A stretch of DNA of 38,573 bases from CAYYHA01 sp964471535 (GCA_964471535.1 CAYYHA010000014.1:1-38573); one strand, 5' to 3'; shown: positions 1-8,703, counted from the stretch's first letter. The notes: generated by a model not told the origin, from the sequence alone. Numbers and translations: made by a program.

Positions 1-2204
1 ACCAGGGGGACACCGTGACCATTCAGGTCTTCGATACCGCCAGCGAAATCTTTGCTCCGGTGGCCCAGACCACGGTGAGCGTGAGTAACGGAGCGCCCGT
101 CGACGGTACGACGTTCAGCTTCAGCGACCTTGGGGTCGGGACCTACTACCTCCGCGCCTTCCGCGACGCCAATGGCGACGGTCTACCGCAGCTCGATGAG
201 GACCAAGCGCCACCCACCTCTGTGGCCGTCTTCGATCGGGACGTGAGCGGCGTGACTCTCGAGGTGGCTTCACCGATGAACGCAGGGGCAGGCTTGCCGG
301 AGGCCAACGTGCAGGTGGCCCGCTACTCGCCGGACAGTGTGCCGGGTGCCTGCGGAGGCGTCACACAGGTCGAGGCCTATGTCTCCAACCTAGGCTGGAC
401 CAGCGCGAGCCAGCTGCGTTCCTTCGTACGCCTTCCTGGCTCGAGCGTCGACCTGCCGCTGCGCGACGACGGCGCCGGCTGCGGCGACGGGGACAGCTTC
501 GACCGTCAGCCCGGTGACGGCAGGTTCACCTTCGGGCTGCCTGCAAGCGACCCGGCGGCGGCGCCCGGCACCTACCGGGTCTGGCTCGCCTGGCAGAGCT
601 GGGTCGGCGAGTTTCTGCACGTGATCGACGACGACCTTCCCTCGCTGACGCCGCTTCCCGAGCCCACCCTTCTCGCGCCGGACGGCAGTGCGGCAGTCGA
701 CCCGGCTCAAGACAGCCTGAGCTGGACCGACGTCGGCGCCGATTTCTACGATGTCTTCGTCTCGGACACCACCGGGGGTGCCTGGAACCCGCAGGTCTTC
801 CGCTTTGACTTGCCCGGCCCCTTCCCCCTCTCCCCTGTCGGGTTGACGGACCCGGGTACGGCGATCGCGGGCGTCACGGCGCTCGGAACCGGCGCCAACC
901 AGCTGGACATCGACTATCTGACCGAGGCACCCCACATCGGCTTCGTGGTCGACAGCCAAGGCACCTCGTCGGTCACCGTCTCGGGCGCGCTGGACAACCG
1001 AAGCACCCAGAGCGGGCGCTACTACGTGACGCTCTTTGACGGATTCGATCGCATCCAGAGCCAGACCGTGCTCCCGGATACGGCCACGACCTACACCCTT
1101 GTGGCGCTGTCCACCGCGCAGAGTCCAGGGTACGTCTACGGCTTCATCGACACGGACGGCAACGGCGCGCCGACCGAAGCGCCCTGGGAACCGCAGCGCC
1201 GGGTTGACAACATCGCCTTTACGAGCGGGCCGGTAACCGGGGTCGACCTCGTTTTCACCGACCGCGTGGAGCTGCAGAGCCCCCCCGACGGCGCGGACCA
1301 TGTCGGCTCGACGCCCACGATGCAGTGGAACGCCTATCCGGCGGCGGGTGCTCCGCAGGGCCCCTGGTCGTACCTCCTCCTGATGACCCGTGCGGGCGCT
1401 TCCGGCGCGGAGATCGCTTGGGCCATCGATCCCACCCTCACCACCTTCGATCTTGCCAACCCACCGGCGGCGCAGGCCACCGACCTCTTGCAGCTGCTCT
1501 TCGGCGCCGCTTCGGCTCCCGACCTCGGCGTCGACAGCTGGTCTTGGAAGGTCCACGTGGTCGAGTGCGCCTTCGATGACGCGAACTGCTGGAACACCTG
1601 GTACAATGCGGGCCGCCCAAGGTACGCACGCAGCCTCGAGTGGACCCTGGCGTCCGTCTGCTTCCCCGGCTACGTGGAGGACGCCAGCGGGCAGTGCATC
1701 GACTTCGACGCCTGTGCCGCCTCCGACCCGGCCGACGGCAATCCGTGCAACGATCAGGGCGACGCGGGCGCGGTCTGTCAGGACGATGCCCCACCGGCGA
1801 CCACCTACACGTGCATGTGCTCCTCTGGCTATGTCAGCGATGGCACCACCTGCATCGTGCCGCCCCCGTTTATCGGGTGGTCCCAGAACGGCTGCCAGGA
1901 CATCTCTCCGACCGAACAGGCCGAGGTTTACCAGTTCGCCGTGGTGGACCCGGCGACCAATGGCCCGATTCCCAACTACACCCTCCAGATCAGTGACCCG
2001 AACAACTTGCAGTACGGCTTCTGTGACCCCAACACGAACACCTGCTCGAGCGGCTCCCTGACCGTCACCACCGATGCCACTGGCTGGGCCACGGTCTTGG
2101 TGTCCCCACACCCGCAAGGGCAGTTCCTGGTCTCGGCGCCGAACGATCCGGCGGTCATGCCGGCTTGGGTCGATGCCGGCATTTGGGGCTGCACCGGGCC
2201 GTGA
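1..2204 (+). CDS. Secreted multidomain protein with EGF-like region, 5'-truncated
   Basis: The reading frame is open from the left edge (codons run in frame from base 3), and the GTG at 15 sits inside a beta-rich module, so the true N-terminus lies outside the window. About 729 residues are visible. Counted from base 15, residues 1-90 and about 325-415 look like two copies of one module, each ending in an acidic Ca-binding-like loop (DANGDG, DTDGNG) and a V-x-G-V-x-L strand. A beta-sandwich/fibronectin-like stretch lies between them. Residues about 545-615 are Cys-rich and EGF-like, with CMC and C-x-PGYV-type spacing. A last beta-domain with paired Cys ends at WGCTGP. No membrane segment or sorting tail is visible. 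I infer an exported, disulfide-bonded surface or secreted protein of the kind common in Myxococcota. Ligand and function are unknown. Confidence 0.75.
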   Translation, partial: QGDTVTIQVFDTASEIFAPVAQTTVSVSNGAPVDGTTFSFSDLGVGTYYLRAFRDANGDGLPQLDEDQAPPTSVAVFDRDVSGVTLEVASPMNAGAGLPEANVQVARYSPDSVPGACGGVTQVEAYVSNLGWTSASQLRSFVRLPGSSVDLPLRDDGAGCGDGDSFDRQPGDGRFTFGLPASDPAAAPGTYRVWLAWQSWVGEFLHVIDDDLPSLTPLPEPTLLAPDGSAAVDPAQDSLSWTDVGADFYDVFVSDTTGGAWNPQVFRFDLPGPFPLSPVGLTDPGTAIAGVTALGTGANQLDIDYLTEAPHIGFVVDSQGTSSVTVSGALDNRSTQSGRYYVTLFDGFDRIQSQTVLPDTATTYTLVALSTAQSPGYVYGFIDTDGNGAPTEAPWEPQRRVDNIAFTSGPVTGVDLVFTDRVELQSPPDGADHVGSTPTMQWNAYPAAGAPQGPWSYLLLMTRAGASGAEIAWAIDPTLTTFDLANPPAAQATDLLQLLFGAASAPDLGVDSWSWKVHVVECAFDDANCWNTWYNAGRPRYARSLEWTLASVCFPGYVEDASGQCIDFDACAASDPADGNPCNDQGDAGAVCQDDAPPATTYTCMCSSGYVSDGTTCIVPPPFIGWSQNGCQDISPTEQAEVYQFAVVDPATNGPIPNYTLQISDPNNLQYGFCDPNTNTCSSGSLTVTTDATGWATVLVSPHPQGQFLVSAPNDPAVMPAWVDAGIWGCTGP

Positions 2205-2210
2205 AACGAG

Positions 2211-2239
2211 GCGTGGCCGGGGCGGTGCCCCGGCCACGC
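2211..2239. terminator. Strong hairpin between convergent genes
   Basis: A perfect 13-bp inverted repeat (GCGTGGCCGGGGC and its complement) with a 3-nt loop lies 6 bp after the stop of the secreted-protein gene and 52 bp from the stop of the convergent esterase gene. There is no T-tract on either side, so termination is inferred from stem strength and position. It could serve both strands. Confidence 0.7.
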
Positions 2240-2291
2240 CCGCCTCGCCGCATGGAACGGTTCGCGGGGCCTTGGCTGCGCGCCGCCGCGG

Positions 2292-4112
2292 TCACGGCGA
2301 CGGCGGGCATTCGCCCCGCTGCCAGTAGCGGTCCCACGCATCGCACCAGGGGCCGCGGAGGTCGGCTCCCGCCGCCGGGGGGTCTCCGAAGCGCTGGTCC
2401 CGCCGCTCGACCGGATCCCACTCGGGAAAGCCCGGGTCGGCGGCGGTGGCGAAGCCGAGCCAGGCAGCCTGCATGGCCTCGGCGACGCGCGCTTCGGCGG
2501 GACCATAGCAAGGCCCCTGCCCCCCCTGCTCGCAGCACCACCAGTCCTCGGGATCGCGGCGCACGCAGCAAGGGCCCTGCGCCGCTGGGCACTCCGTCGG
2601 GGTCGTCGCCGGCTCGGGGAAGCTGCCCAGCACGAGGGGCACCTCGGAGCTGTGGTAGGCGAGCAGTGGAAAGTCGGCGCCGCCGACGGGCACCCGTCCG
2701 GCCGGCACCACGTGGGTGAACTGGTAGAGGTAGGCGCGCCTTTCTGGCCGCACCTGCCGGTACCACAGTACCTCGAGCCAGGCGCGCGTGGGACAGACAT
2801 AGACCCCGTCGTCCAGGAGCGTGAAGAAGGGGTCGAGGAGCGCCGCCGGGTCGGTCTCGGTGCCACCGTAGCGCGCCGCGAAGGCAGGCCCGCAGCCGGG
2901 CGCCACCCAGGCGGCCCATCGCTCGAAGTCGGCCCGGCTCTCGAGCCCGGGCCCCGCCGGCCAGAAGAAGAGGCGGGATTCGTTTGCCGTGGTGCCCATC
3001 ATCAGGTCGACGTCCAGGCTCCCCAGCGGGCGCTGCAAGAGGCGCGTCTGCACCGGCTCGGGCAGCGCGTGGCCTCCGGCGACCGGGCCGAAGTAGACGC
3101 CCTCCCCGAGGCCCGGGTCGGTGGGCAGCCCGGGCGGATTGACGAAGGCCTGTGCCGGTAGGCTCCGGAGGCAGCCGAGGACGTCGGCGCTCTGCCCGCA
3201 GCCCAGCGCATCGGCGACCGCCTCGCCGAGACACTCCATGGAGACGCTGTTCCAGGCCCCGGCGAGGGCCTGGGGGCTACAGCGCTCGCCAGGCGCCTTG
3301 GCACGGCTGCGGTAGGTCCAGCAGCCACCGCTCTGCACGATGGCACGGTGGAAGAGCCCCGCCGCCTCGGGCACGGCGAGAAGGGTGCACACGCTGATGC
3401 CCCCCGCCGATTCGCCGAAAATCGTTACATTGTCCGGGTCGCCTCCGAAGGCGGCGATGTGCCGGCGCACCCAGCGGAGCGCCGCGATCTGGTCGAGGAG
3501 CGCGTAGTTGCTCGAGCTGCCCTGCTCCGCGGTCAGCGCCGGATGCGCCAGGAAGCCGAGGAAACCCAAGCGGTACTGGATGGAGACGACCACCGCCCCA
3601 CCTGAGGCAAGCCCGGCGCCGGGATACCAGCGTGAGGTGCCAAAGGCAAAGGAGCCGCCGTGGATGAAGACCATCACCGGCCGCGCCGTGGTGGGGTCCG
3701 CAGGCGGGGCGTAGACATCGAGGGTCAGGCACGCTTCGTCCTGGAGCTCGGGCGCGTGCCCGAAGGTCTCCCCCTGGGGACAGGCGGGCGCGGGCTGGCG
3801 CGCGTCGAAGCGCCCCACGATGGGCGGAGCTTCCTCGGGCGGGGCGAAGCGCTCGGGAACCTGGGCGTAGGGAATCCCGAGCCAGGCCCCCACTCCCGGC
3901 CGGGCCTCCGACCCGCGCACGCAGCCGTCGCCGATCGGCACGTCGAAGACCCCGGCGCAGGCGACCGGCCCCCCATCGCTCGGACCACCGTCTCCCGGCG
4001 TGCCCCCATCGGGCCCGGCCGGCGGCATCGGGGTGCAGGCGGCGAGGCAGCCGCCCAGCGCCAAGGCGAGGCGGCTGCCGCGGCGTGCACGCCCCGTCGC
4101 TCCGAGGTCCAT
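2292..4112 (-). CDS. Carboxylesterase type B lipoprotein
   Basis: An alpha/beta-hydrolase of the carboxylesterase/cholinesterase family, 606 aa, which would hydrolyse carboxylic esters outside the cytoplasm. The N-terminus is a basic and hydrophobic signal peptide with a lipobox ending LAAC (Cys26), followed by a flexible Gly/Pro/Asp linker, so a lipid-anchored protein is inferred. The family's oxyanion-hole motif (HGGSF) is present. The nucleophile elbow is FGESAGG (Ser235), the acid is Glu378 in GTTANES and the base is His487 in AYHSSE, so the triad looks complete. A six-cysteine insertion (Cys508-535) follows the catalytic His and is unusual. The gene starts 8 bp after guaB with a G-rich ribosome-binding site, so it is probably cotranscribed with guaB. 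The substrate cannot be told from sequence. Confidence 0.88.
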   Translation of the reverse strand: MDLGATGRARRGSRLALALGGCLAACTPMPPAGPDGGTPGDGGPSDGGPVACAGVFDVPIGDGCVRGSEARPGVGAWLGIPYAQVPERFAPPEEAPPIVGRFDARQPAPACPQGETFGHAPELQDEACLTLDVYAPPADPTTARPVMVFIHGGSFAFGTSRWYPGAGLASGGAVVVSIQYRLGFLGFLAHPALTAEQGSSSNYALLDQIAALRWVRRHIAAFGGDPDNVTIFGESAGGISVCTLLAVPEAAGLFHRAIVQSGGCWTYRSRAKAPGERCSPQALAGAWNSVSMECLGEAVADALGCGQSADVLGCLRSLPAQAFVNPPGLPTDPGLGEGVYFGPVAGGHALPEPVQTRLLQRPLGSLDVDLMMGTTANESRLFFWPAGPGLESRADFERWAAWVAPGCGPAFAARYGGTETDPAALLDPFFTLLDDGVYVCPTRAWLEVLWYRQVRPERRAYLYQFTHVVPAGRVPVGGADFPLLAYHSSEVPLVLGSFPEPATTPTECPAAQGPCCVRRDPEDWWCCEQGGQGPCYGPAEARVAEAMQAAWLGFATAADPGFPEWDPVERRDQRFGDPPAAGADLRGPWCDAWDRYWQRGECPPSP

Positions 4113-4120
4113 CGGCCCCC

Positions 4121-5581
4121 CTAGTCGAGGCGGTAGTTGGGTGCTTCCTTCGTGATGATGACGTCGTGCACGTGCGACTCGCGCAGCCCCGCCGTGGTGA
4201 TCCGGATGAAGCGGGCACTCTTGCGCAGCGTCTCGATGTCCGGGCAGCCGAGATACCCCATGCCGCTCTTGAGGCCCCCCACCAGCTGCTGGATGTTCAT
4301 CGAGAGGGGCCCCTTGTAGGGCACGCGCCCCTCGATGCCCTCGGGCACCAGCTTGGAGGCGTCGTGCTCCTCCTCCTGGAAGTAGCGATCGCTGGAGCCC
4401 TGCTGCATCGCGCCCAACGAGCCCATGCCTCGGTAGGTCTTGTAGCTGCGGCCCTGGTAGAGGATCACCTCGCCCGGCGCCTCCTCGGTACCCGCGAAGA
4501 GGGAGCCTATCATCACCGTGCTCGCGCCCGCGGCCAGCGCCTTGACGATGTCCCCCGAGAACTTCACCCCCCCATCGGCGACGACGGGAATGCCCTCGGG
4601 CTCACACACCTTCGCCACCTCGGCGATGGCGGTGATCTGCGGAACCCCCACCCCAGCGACGATCCGGGTGGTGCAGATGGAGCCCGGGCCGATGCCCACC
4701 TTCACGCCATCGACTCCGGCGTCGATAAGCGCGCGGGCCGCCTCGCCCGTGGCGATGTTGCCGGCCACGATCTGCAGATCGGGATAGCGCCGGCGCAGCA
4801 GCTGCACCGTCTCGAGCACCCCCTTCGTGTGCCCGTGGGCCGTGTCGACCACGAGGAGGTCCACGCCCGCCCCCACCAGGGCCTCCGCTCGCGCCTCCCG
4901 GTCGGCGCCGACGCCGACGGCCGCCGCAGCGAGCAGCCGGCCCTTCGCATCGCGTGCGGCGTTGGGGAAGCGCCGCGCCTTCTCGATGTCCTTCACGGTA
5001 ATGAGGCCCTTCACGCGCCCCGCTTCGTCCACGATGGGCAGCTTCTCGATGCGGTGTCTGTGGAGCAGCGCCGTCGCCTCCTCCGGCGAGGTGCCCTCCT
5101 TCGCAGTCACCACCTCGCGGGTCATGACCTCACGCACCGGCTGGCCGAGCTTCTCCTCGAAGCGGATGTCGCGGCTGGTGAGGATGCCCACGAGACGCTC
5201 GCCCTCTACCACCGGGATGCCACTGATCTCGTGGCGACGCATCAGCGCCACGGCCTCCGAGAGGGGTGCGTCGGGGCCGATGGTCACCGGGTCGACGATC
5301 ATGCCCGACTCGTACTTCTTGACCTTCTGCACCTCGAGCGCCTGCCGCTCCACCGGCATGGCCTTGTGGATGACGCCGATCCCACCCTCGGCGGCCATGG
5401 CGATGGCCGTCCGCGCCTCCGTCACCGTATCCATCGCCGCCGAGAGCAGGGGGATGTTCAGGCGGAGGCCACGGGAGAGCCGGGTGCTCACGTCCACCTC
5501 GCGGGGCAGCACCTCACTGTAGGCGGGCACGAGGAGCACGTCCTCGAAGGTCAGTCCTTCTGGAATCTCGTCGGGAAGCAT
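4121..5581 (-). CDS. guaB: IMP dehydrogenase
   Basis: Oxidises IMP to XMP with NAD, the committed step of guanine nucleotide synthesis in the cytosol. The 486-aa protein has the usual length. It opens with the GLTFEDVLLVPAYSEV block, carries tandem CBS domains at about residues 93-205, the catalytic Cys loop GPGSICTTR, the phosphate-binding GG and MIGSLFAGT blocks and the flap Arg-Tyr in EGRVPY. The frame extends 24 codons upstream, but the ATG at 5581 matches the family N-terminus. There is no Shine-Dalgarno there. Instead a TTGAAA-N17-CATAAC promoter ends 9 nt before the ATG, suggesting a leaderless mRNA. Confidence 0.97.
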   Translation of the reverse strand: MLPDEIPEGLTFEDVLLVPAYSEVLPREVDVSTRLSRGLRLNIPLLSAAMDTVTEARTAIAMAAEGGIGVIHKAMPVERQALEVQKVKKYESGMIVDPVTIGPDAPLSEAVALMRRHEISGIPVVEGERLVGILTSRDIRFEEKLGQPVREVMTREVVTAKEGTSPEEATALLHRHRIEKLPIVDEAGRVKGLITVKDIEKARRFPNAARDAKGRLLAAAAVGVGADREARAEALVGAGVDLLVVDTAHGHTKGVLETVQLLRRRYPDLQIVAGNIATGEAARALIDAGVDGVKVGIGPGSICTTRIVAGVGVPQITAIAEVAKVCEPEGIPVVADGGVKFSGDIVKALAAGASTVMIGSLFAGTEEAPGEVILYQGRSYKTYRGMGSLGAMQQGSSDRYFQEEEHDASKLVPEGIEGRVPYKGPLSMNIQQLVGGLKSGMGYLGCPDIETLRKSARFIRITTAGLRESHVHDVIITKEAPNYRLD

Positions 5582-5590
5582 GACGCCCGC

Positions 5591-5619
5591 GTTATGCGGG
5601 ATCGGCGCAGGCTTTTCAA
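5591..5619 (-). promoter_or_regulatory. Predicted guaB promoter
   Basis: On the minus strand TTGAAA (5614-5619), a 17-nt spacer and CATAAC (5591-5596) lie 9 nt upstream of the guaB ATG. Transcription would start at or within about 2 nt of the start codon. A small inverted repeat (CCCGC at 5586-5590, GCGGG at 5596-5600) brackets the -10 element and could be an operator or chance in GC-rich DNA. Confidence 0.5.
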
Positions 5620-5669
5620 TGCTTCTCCCGCGCTCGGCCCACGCGCCGCACACCTCTCAGGGCTGCTTG

Positions 5670-5769
5670 NNNNNNNNNNNNNNNNNNNNNNNNNNNNNNN
5701 NNNNNNNNNNNNNNNNNNNNNNNNNNNNNNNNNNNNNNNNNNNNNNNNNNNNNNNNNNNNNNNNNNNNN
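5670..5769. other. Assembly gap of 100 N, probably artefactual
   Basis: A run of exactly 100 N. The 13 bases before it (5657-5669, TCAGGGCTGCTTG) are identical to the 13 bases after it (5770-5782). This is what an unmerged contig overlap joined by a default-length gap looks like. If collapsed, the stop of the upstream gene lies about 75 bp from the guaB start. Confidence 0.85.
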
Positions 5770-7206
5770 TCAGGGCTGCTTGCCCCGCAAGAGATCGAGG
5801 GCGATGGCCACCTCCTTGGCCATCATCTCGAGGTCGTGCACCTCTGCGTAGCGGGTGAGGTAGGGACCGTGGTCGGCGTAGACGAGCCAGGCCGGGGGCT
5901 GCCGCGTTTCGATGGGTAGGAGCAGGGCCGTGACCGCCACCTCCCTCAGTGCCTCGTAGAGGGGTTCGAGCTCCCGGCCCCCGGGGGGAGGTCCATAGTA
6001 GCCGAGCCCCCGCTCGAAGAGGCCGTCTACCCCACTGGCCGGCACTCGAAGGGCGGCCACCTCGGGGCCGGAGAGCCCGAGGCCGTGGCCGAGGATGCCC
6101 CGCAGGCTCTCCCCGTGTCGGGCGAGGAGGAGGACACGGGGGAAGAAGGCGGCGTAGTAGCGAACCACCTCGCGCGCGAGGATCCCTTCGTTCCGGGCCT
6201 CGAAGAGCCGCTCGGCCGCCTCGGCGAGGCGCGGCGCGCCAGGCGGTGCGGGGATGAGCTCGCCCTCCTCGCCTTCCCAATGTTCGCTCAGGCCCCGGCG
6301 CGCCTCGATGCCGCTGCGAAGGCGCTCCTGTTCGGCGATGGGATCGAGGCGGAAGACGGCGGTGCGGGCCCGGTCGAAGCCGAGGGCCCGCGCGAACTCC
6401 ACCTCGGCGGCGTTGTCGAGGCGGGGCCCCACGCCCGCCTCGGCCGCGCCCGCGCCTGCGGCACGGTCCGGCCGGGCGGACTCGCCGAGCGGCAGCGGCG
6501 GGGCCGATGCGCTCGGAGCCTGTGCTACCGGCGCAGCGACGGGGGCAACGGGCTCCCCCGAGCGTGCCTCGGTCCGCTCTGCGGGCGGGGCCTCGTCGCG
6601 GGCTACCGGCCCATCGGCCGGCGCCGGCCGGGGCTCGAAGAGGGGCACCGTGATCTCGGCGCCCGGCCCCACCACCCGGGGCGGCCGCAGCCCCTCGGTC
6701 CTCCCGTCCCCTGCCGGGCGGGCATCGCGGGTCCGGACCGAGGGGGGCCCGTCGTCTCCAGCTGCCTCGGTCTCCGGGCCGAAGAGGCGTGAGAGGGCCT
6801 CGTCCACGTCGGGCTGCACCGCCACCCGGAGAATCACCGGCGAGCCGTCGTCGGGATCGCGCAGCGCCTTCACCGCTCCAAGGAGCCGCGGGTCGGCGAA
6901 GGCCACCTCCACCCGTCCTCCGACACCGCGCCGGAAGGGGACCGCCCGCAGGCGGCGGAGGAGCGAGGGGTCGTAGGCACGGGCGAGGCCGGGATCGGGG
7001 TTCAAGACCTGGCTCGGCGGCGCGGGGGGCATGCCGAGGTGCCGGGCCAGCGCCTGCAGCAGCGGTCCCCGGCGCACCGCGCCCAGCTCCAGGAGGCAGG
7101 TCCCGAGGAGGCGGCCGGTGCGCCGCTGCCGCCGCAGCGCCTCGTAGAGCTGTTCGCGGCCGACGAGACCCTCGCTCACCAGCTGCAGGCCAAAGGTCTC
7201 AGCCAT
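5770..7206 (-). CDS. GspE N-terminal (MshEN-like) domain protein with C-terminal GAF-like domain
   Basis: A 478-aa protein. Residues about 1-125 resemble the N-terminal domain of type II secretion/type IV pilus ATPases GspE/PilB (two helical LVSEGLV-x4-L-x2-AL-x2-Q-like units, then a small alpha/beta part). In MshE this domain binds c-di-GMP. There is no Walker A or ATPase domain. A Pro/Ala/Glu-rich linker of about 150 residues follows, then residues about 310-478 form a compact domain with FFPRVLLLARHG and a closing amphipathic helix, which I read as GAF-like with low certainty. The first MshEN unit lacks the usual Arg before LG, so c-di-GMP binding is uncertain. The ATG overlaps the stop of the preceding cNMP-binding gene by 8 bp, implying coupling. 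Probably an adaptor or sensor, not a motor. Confidence 0.75.
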   Translation of the reverse strand: MAETFGLQLVSEGLVGREQLYEALRRQRRTGRLLGTCLLELGAVRRGPLLQALARHLGMPPAPPSQVLNPDPGLARAYDPSLLRRLRAVPFRRGVGGRVEVAFADPRLLGAVKALRDPDDGSPVILRVAVQPDVDEALSRLFGPETEAAGDDGPPSVRTRDARPAGDGRTEGLRPPRVVGPGAEITVPLFEPRPAPADGPVARDEAPPAERTEARSGEPVAPVAAPVAQAPSASAPPLPLGESARPDRAAGAGAAEAGVGPRLDNAAEVEFARALGFDRARTAVFRLDPIAEQERLRSGIEARRGLSEHWEGEEGELIPAPPGAPRLAEAAERLFEARNEGILAREVVRYYAAFFPRVLLLARHGESLRGILGHGLGLSGPEVAALRVPASGVDGLFERGLGYYGPPPGGRELEPLYEALREVAVTALLLPIETRQPPAWLVYADHGPYLTRYAEVHDLEMMAKEVAIALDLLRGKQP

Positions 7207-7687
7207 GCTCCAACGAGGCCAAGAGCACGCCCCGCCAGGCGTCGCGGCTCTCGCCTAGGCGCTTGGCGAAGCGCTGGACGATGCCCATCAGGAGCTTCAG
7301 GCACGCCTGCGGTTTCTGCCGCTGCAGGCGCGTGAAGTCCTTCGCGTGGATCTCGAGCAGGCGGCAGGGCCCCACCGCGTAGGTGCTCGCCAGCCGGATG
7401 CCGCCGCCGAGGAGCGCGAGCTCCCCGAAGCTCTCTCCCGCGGTGAGCGTCGTCAGCGTGCGCTCCGTCCCCTGTGCATCCTTCATGGCCACCCGCACCT
7501 CGCCCTCGATGAGGATGTAGAGGGTGTCCCCGAGCATGCCCTCCACATAGAGCGGCGCGCCGTCGGGCACCTCCTTCTCGGTGGCGATCGAAGCGAGGAT
7601 CTGCAGGCCGATCTCCGTGAAGCCCTCGAAGAGGCTGCAGGATCGCAGGGCCGAAACCTTGTCCACGTCCCCCCGATTAGCATGCAC
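7199..7687 (-). CDS. Cyclic nucleotide-binding domain protein
   Basis: A 162-aa single-domain protein of the CRP/cNMP-binding fold. The beta-roll (LFEGFTE through EGEVRVA) is followed by the phosphate-binding cassette GESFGELALLGGGIRLAST at about residues 84-102, with the conserved Gly-Glu and an Arg, then helices. No helix-turn-helix or effector domain is attached, so it is a stand-alone sensor rather than a transcription factor. The start is a GTG that overlaps the VanZ-like stop by 11 bp, and its own stop overlaps the next gene by 8 bp. Pairing with the GspE-N protein suggests they act together. The ligand (cAMP, cGMP or none) cannot be determined. Confidence 0.85.
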   Translation of the reverse strand: MHANRGDVDKVSALRSCSLFEGFTEIGLQILASIATEKEVPDGAPLYVEGMLGDTLYILIEGEVRVAMKDAQGTERTLTTLTAGESFGELALLGGGIRLASTYAVGPCRLLEIHAKDFTRLQRQKPQACLKLLMGIVQRFAKRLGESRDAWRGVLLASLEHG

Positions 7688-8093
7688 CGCCTTGCCGAGC
7701 TACTTCGCTGCGGCGGAGGAGCCACCAGGCGAAGGCGCCGGCGGCCGCCCCTGCGGCATCGGCCACCAGATCGAGGACATCGGCGCTGCGGGCGGGCACG
7801 AAGCTCTGGTGCCACTCGTCGAGGGCCCCGAAGGCCACTGCGACGCACACCGCGGCCAGCGCTCCGCCGGCGGCCGTGCCCAGCGCCACCGGCCACAGCG
7901 CGCGCATCCACAGCGCGGCGAGGATCCCATAGGCGAGGAAGTGGAGCACCTTGTCCGAGCCGGCGGGCAGTGCACCGAGCGCCGCACCCGGCCGTTCGGA
8001 GGAAAGGAAGAGCGCCAGCATGAGGAGGAGCGGCGGCCCGTAGCGCGCCGCCCGCGCCGCCGCCCCTGCCACTGCCGCCCGTGCGCGTGCCAC
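7677..8093 (-). CDS. VanZ-like membrane protein
   Basis: About 138 aa, with four predicted membrane segments and the VanZ family signature: DKVLHFLAYG near the first half and GALDEWHQSFVPARSADVLDLVAD in the second. Family members are small integral membrane proteins. VanZ itself confers low-level teicoplanin resistance, but most homologues have no known role, so resistance is not implied. The frame is open to an ATG at 8153, which would overlap the upstream gene by 58 bp. I prefer the GTG at 8093, two bases after that gene's stop, which puts a basic VARARA stretch before the first membrane helix. It is embedded in the miaB operon. Confidence 0.8.
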   Translation of the reverse strand: MARARAAVAGAAARAARYGPPLLLMLALFLSSERPGAALGALPAGSDKVLHFLAYGILAALWMRALWPVALGTAAGGALAAVCVAVAFGALDEWHQSFVPARSADVLDLVADAAGAAAGAFAWWLLRRSEVARQGGAC

Positions 8094-8095
8094 GC

Positions 8096-8698
8096 TCAGT
8101 GCTTGTACTTGCCAAAGGCCTTGGGATCGAGCCCTGCGAGGAGCGCCTCCCACTCCTCTTCGCTGCGGGGCATGGGCGCCTGAAAGATCGGGCCTTCGCG
8201 GTCTCCCGCCTCGCTGCTTTCCTCGCTGCCGCGCGTCAGCGGCGTGGGATCGATGCGTGCCGCCTGCACCACGTGATCGTGGGCGTAGATGCCGACCCCG
8301 GCGCGGATGGCCAGCGCGATGGCGTCGCTCGGCCGGCTGTCCACCTCCACCTCACGGCCGCCGTGGGCGATGACCAGCCGGGCGTAGAAGGTGTTGTCGC
8401 GCAGGTCGTTGATCTCCACCCGAAGGAGATCGCCGTGCAGCCGCTCGATGGTGCTTCGCAGGAGATCGTGGGTCATGGGCCGCGCGTAGCGGATGCCCTC
8501 GAGCTCGCTGGCGATGGCGATCGCCTCTACCTGGCCGATCCAGATGGGCACCTGATGCTGCTCGTCCACGTCGCGCAGGAGCACCACCGGCACGCTGCGC
8601 TCCGAATCGAGGGCGATGGCAGCAATGCGCATCTCCCACAGTCGCGGCTTCTCCTGCATGGCTTTTCGGCAACCGGCGGGGCGCTTCGGACATTCCAA
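8096..8698 (-). CDS. Bifunctional nuclease (BFN/DUF151) domain protein
   Basis: A 200-aa protein. Residues about 22-150 match the BFN domain: MRIAAIALDSERSVPVVLLRD, then PIWIGQVEAIAIASELEG, and a late DSRPSDAIALAIRAGVGIYA block. Characterised members have RNase and DNase activity, but many bacterial homologues are untested. The C-terminal 45 residues are acidic and family-variable. The start is uncertain: the ATG at 8698 lies 5 bp after miaB and has a distant GGGAGG, while ATGs at 8659 and 8635 fit the family N-terminus equally well. Being next to a tRNA-modification gene makes an RNA-related role plausible, but that is only inference. Confidence 0.85.
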   Translation of the reverse strand: MECPKRPAGCRKAMQEKPRLWEMRIAAIALDSERSVPVVLLRDVDEQHQVPIWIGQVEAIAIASELEGIRYARPMTHDLLRSTIERLHGDLLRVEINDLRDNTFYARLVIAHGGREVEVDSRPSDAIALAIRAGVGIYAHDHVVQAARIDPTPLTRGSEESSEAGDREGPIFQAPMPRSEEEWEALLAGLDPKAFGKYKH

Positions 8699-8703
8699 AG
8701 CGT

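Noticed and set aside
390..2237. Long minus-strand open frame opposite the secreted-protein gene (615 codons)
   Set aside because: It is Arg/Gly/Val-rich with no domain similarity and mirrors a real gene. High GC at third positions opens antisense frames.
4085..5851. 588-codon plus-strand frame across guaB and the N gap
   Set aside because: It is the antisense of guaB, runs through the N stretch, and has no family motif.
7677..8093. Glycopeptide-resistance gene
   Set aside because: VanZ-family similarity alone does not imply resistance, and no van genes are near.
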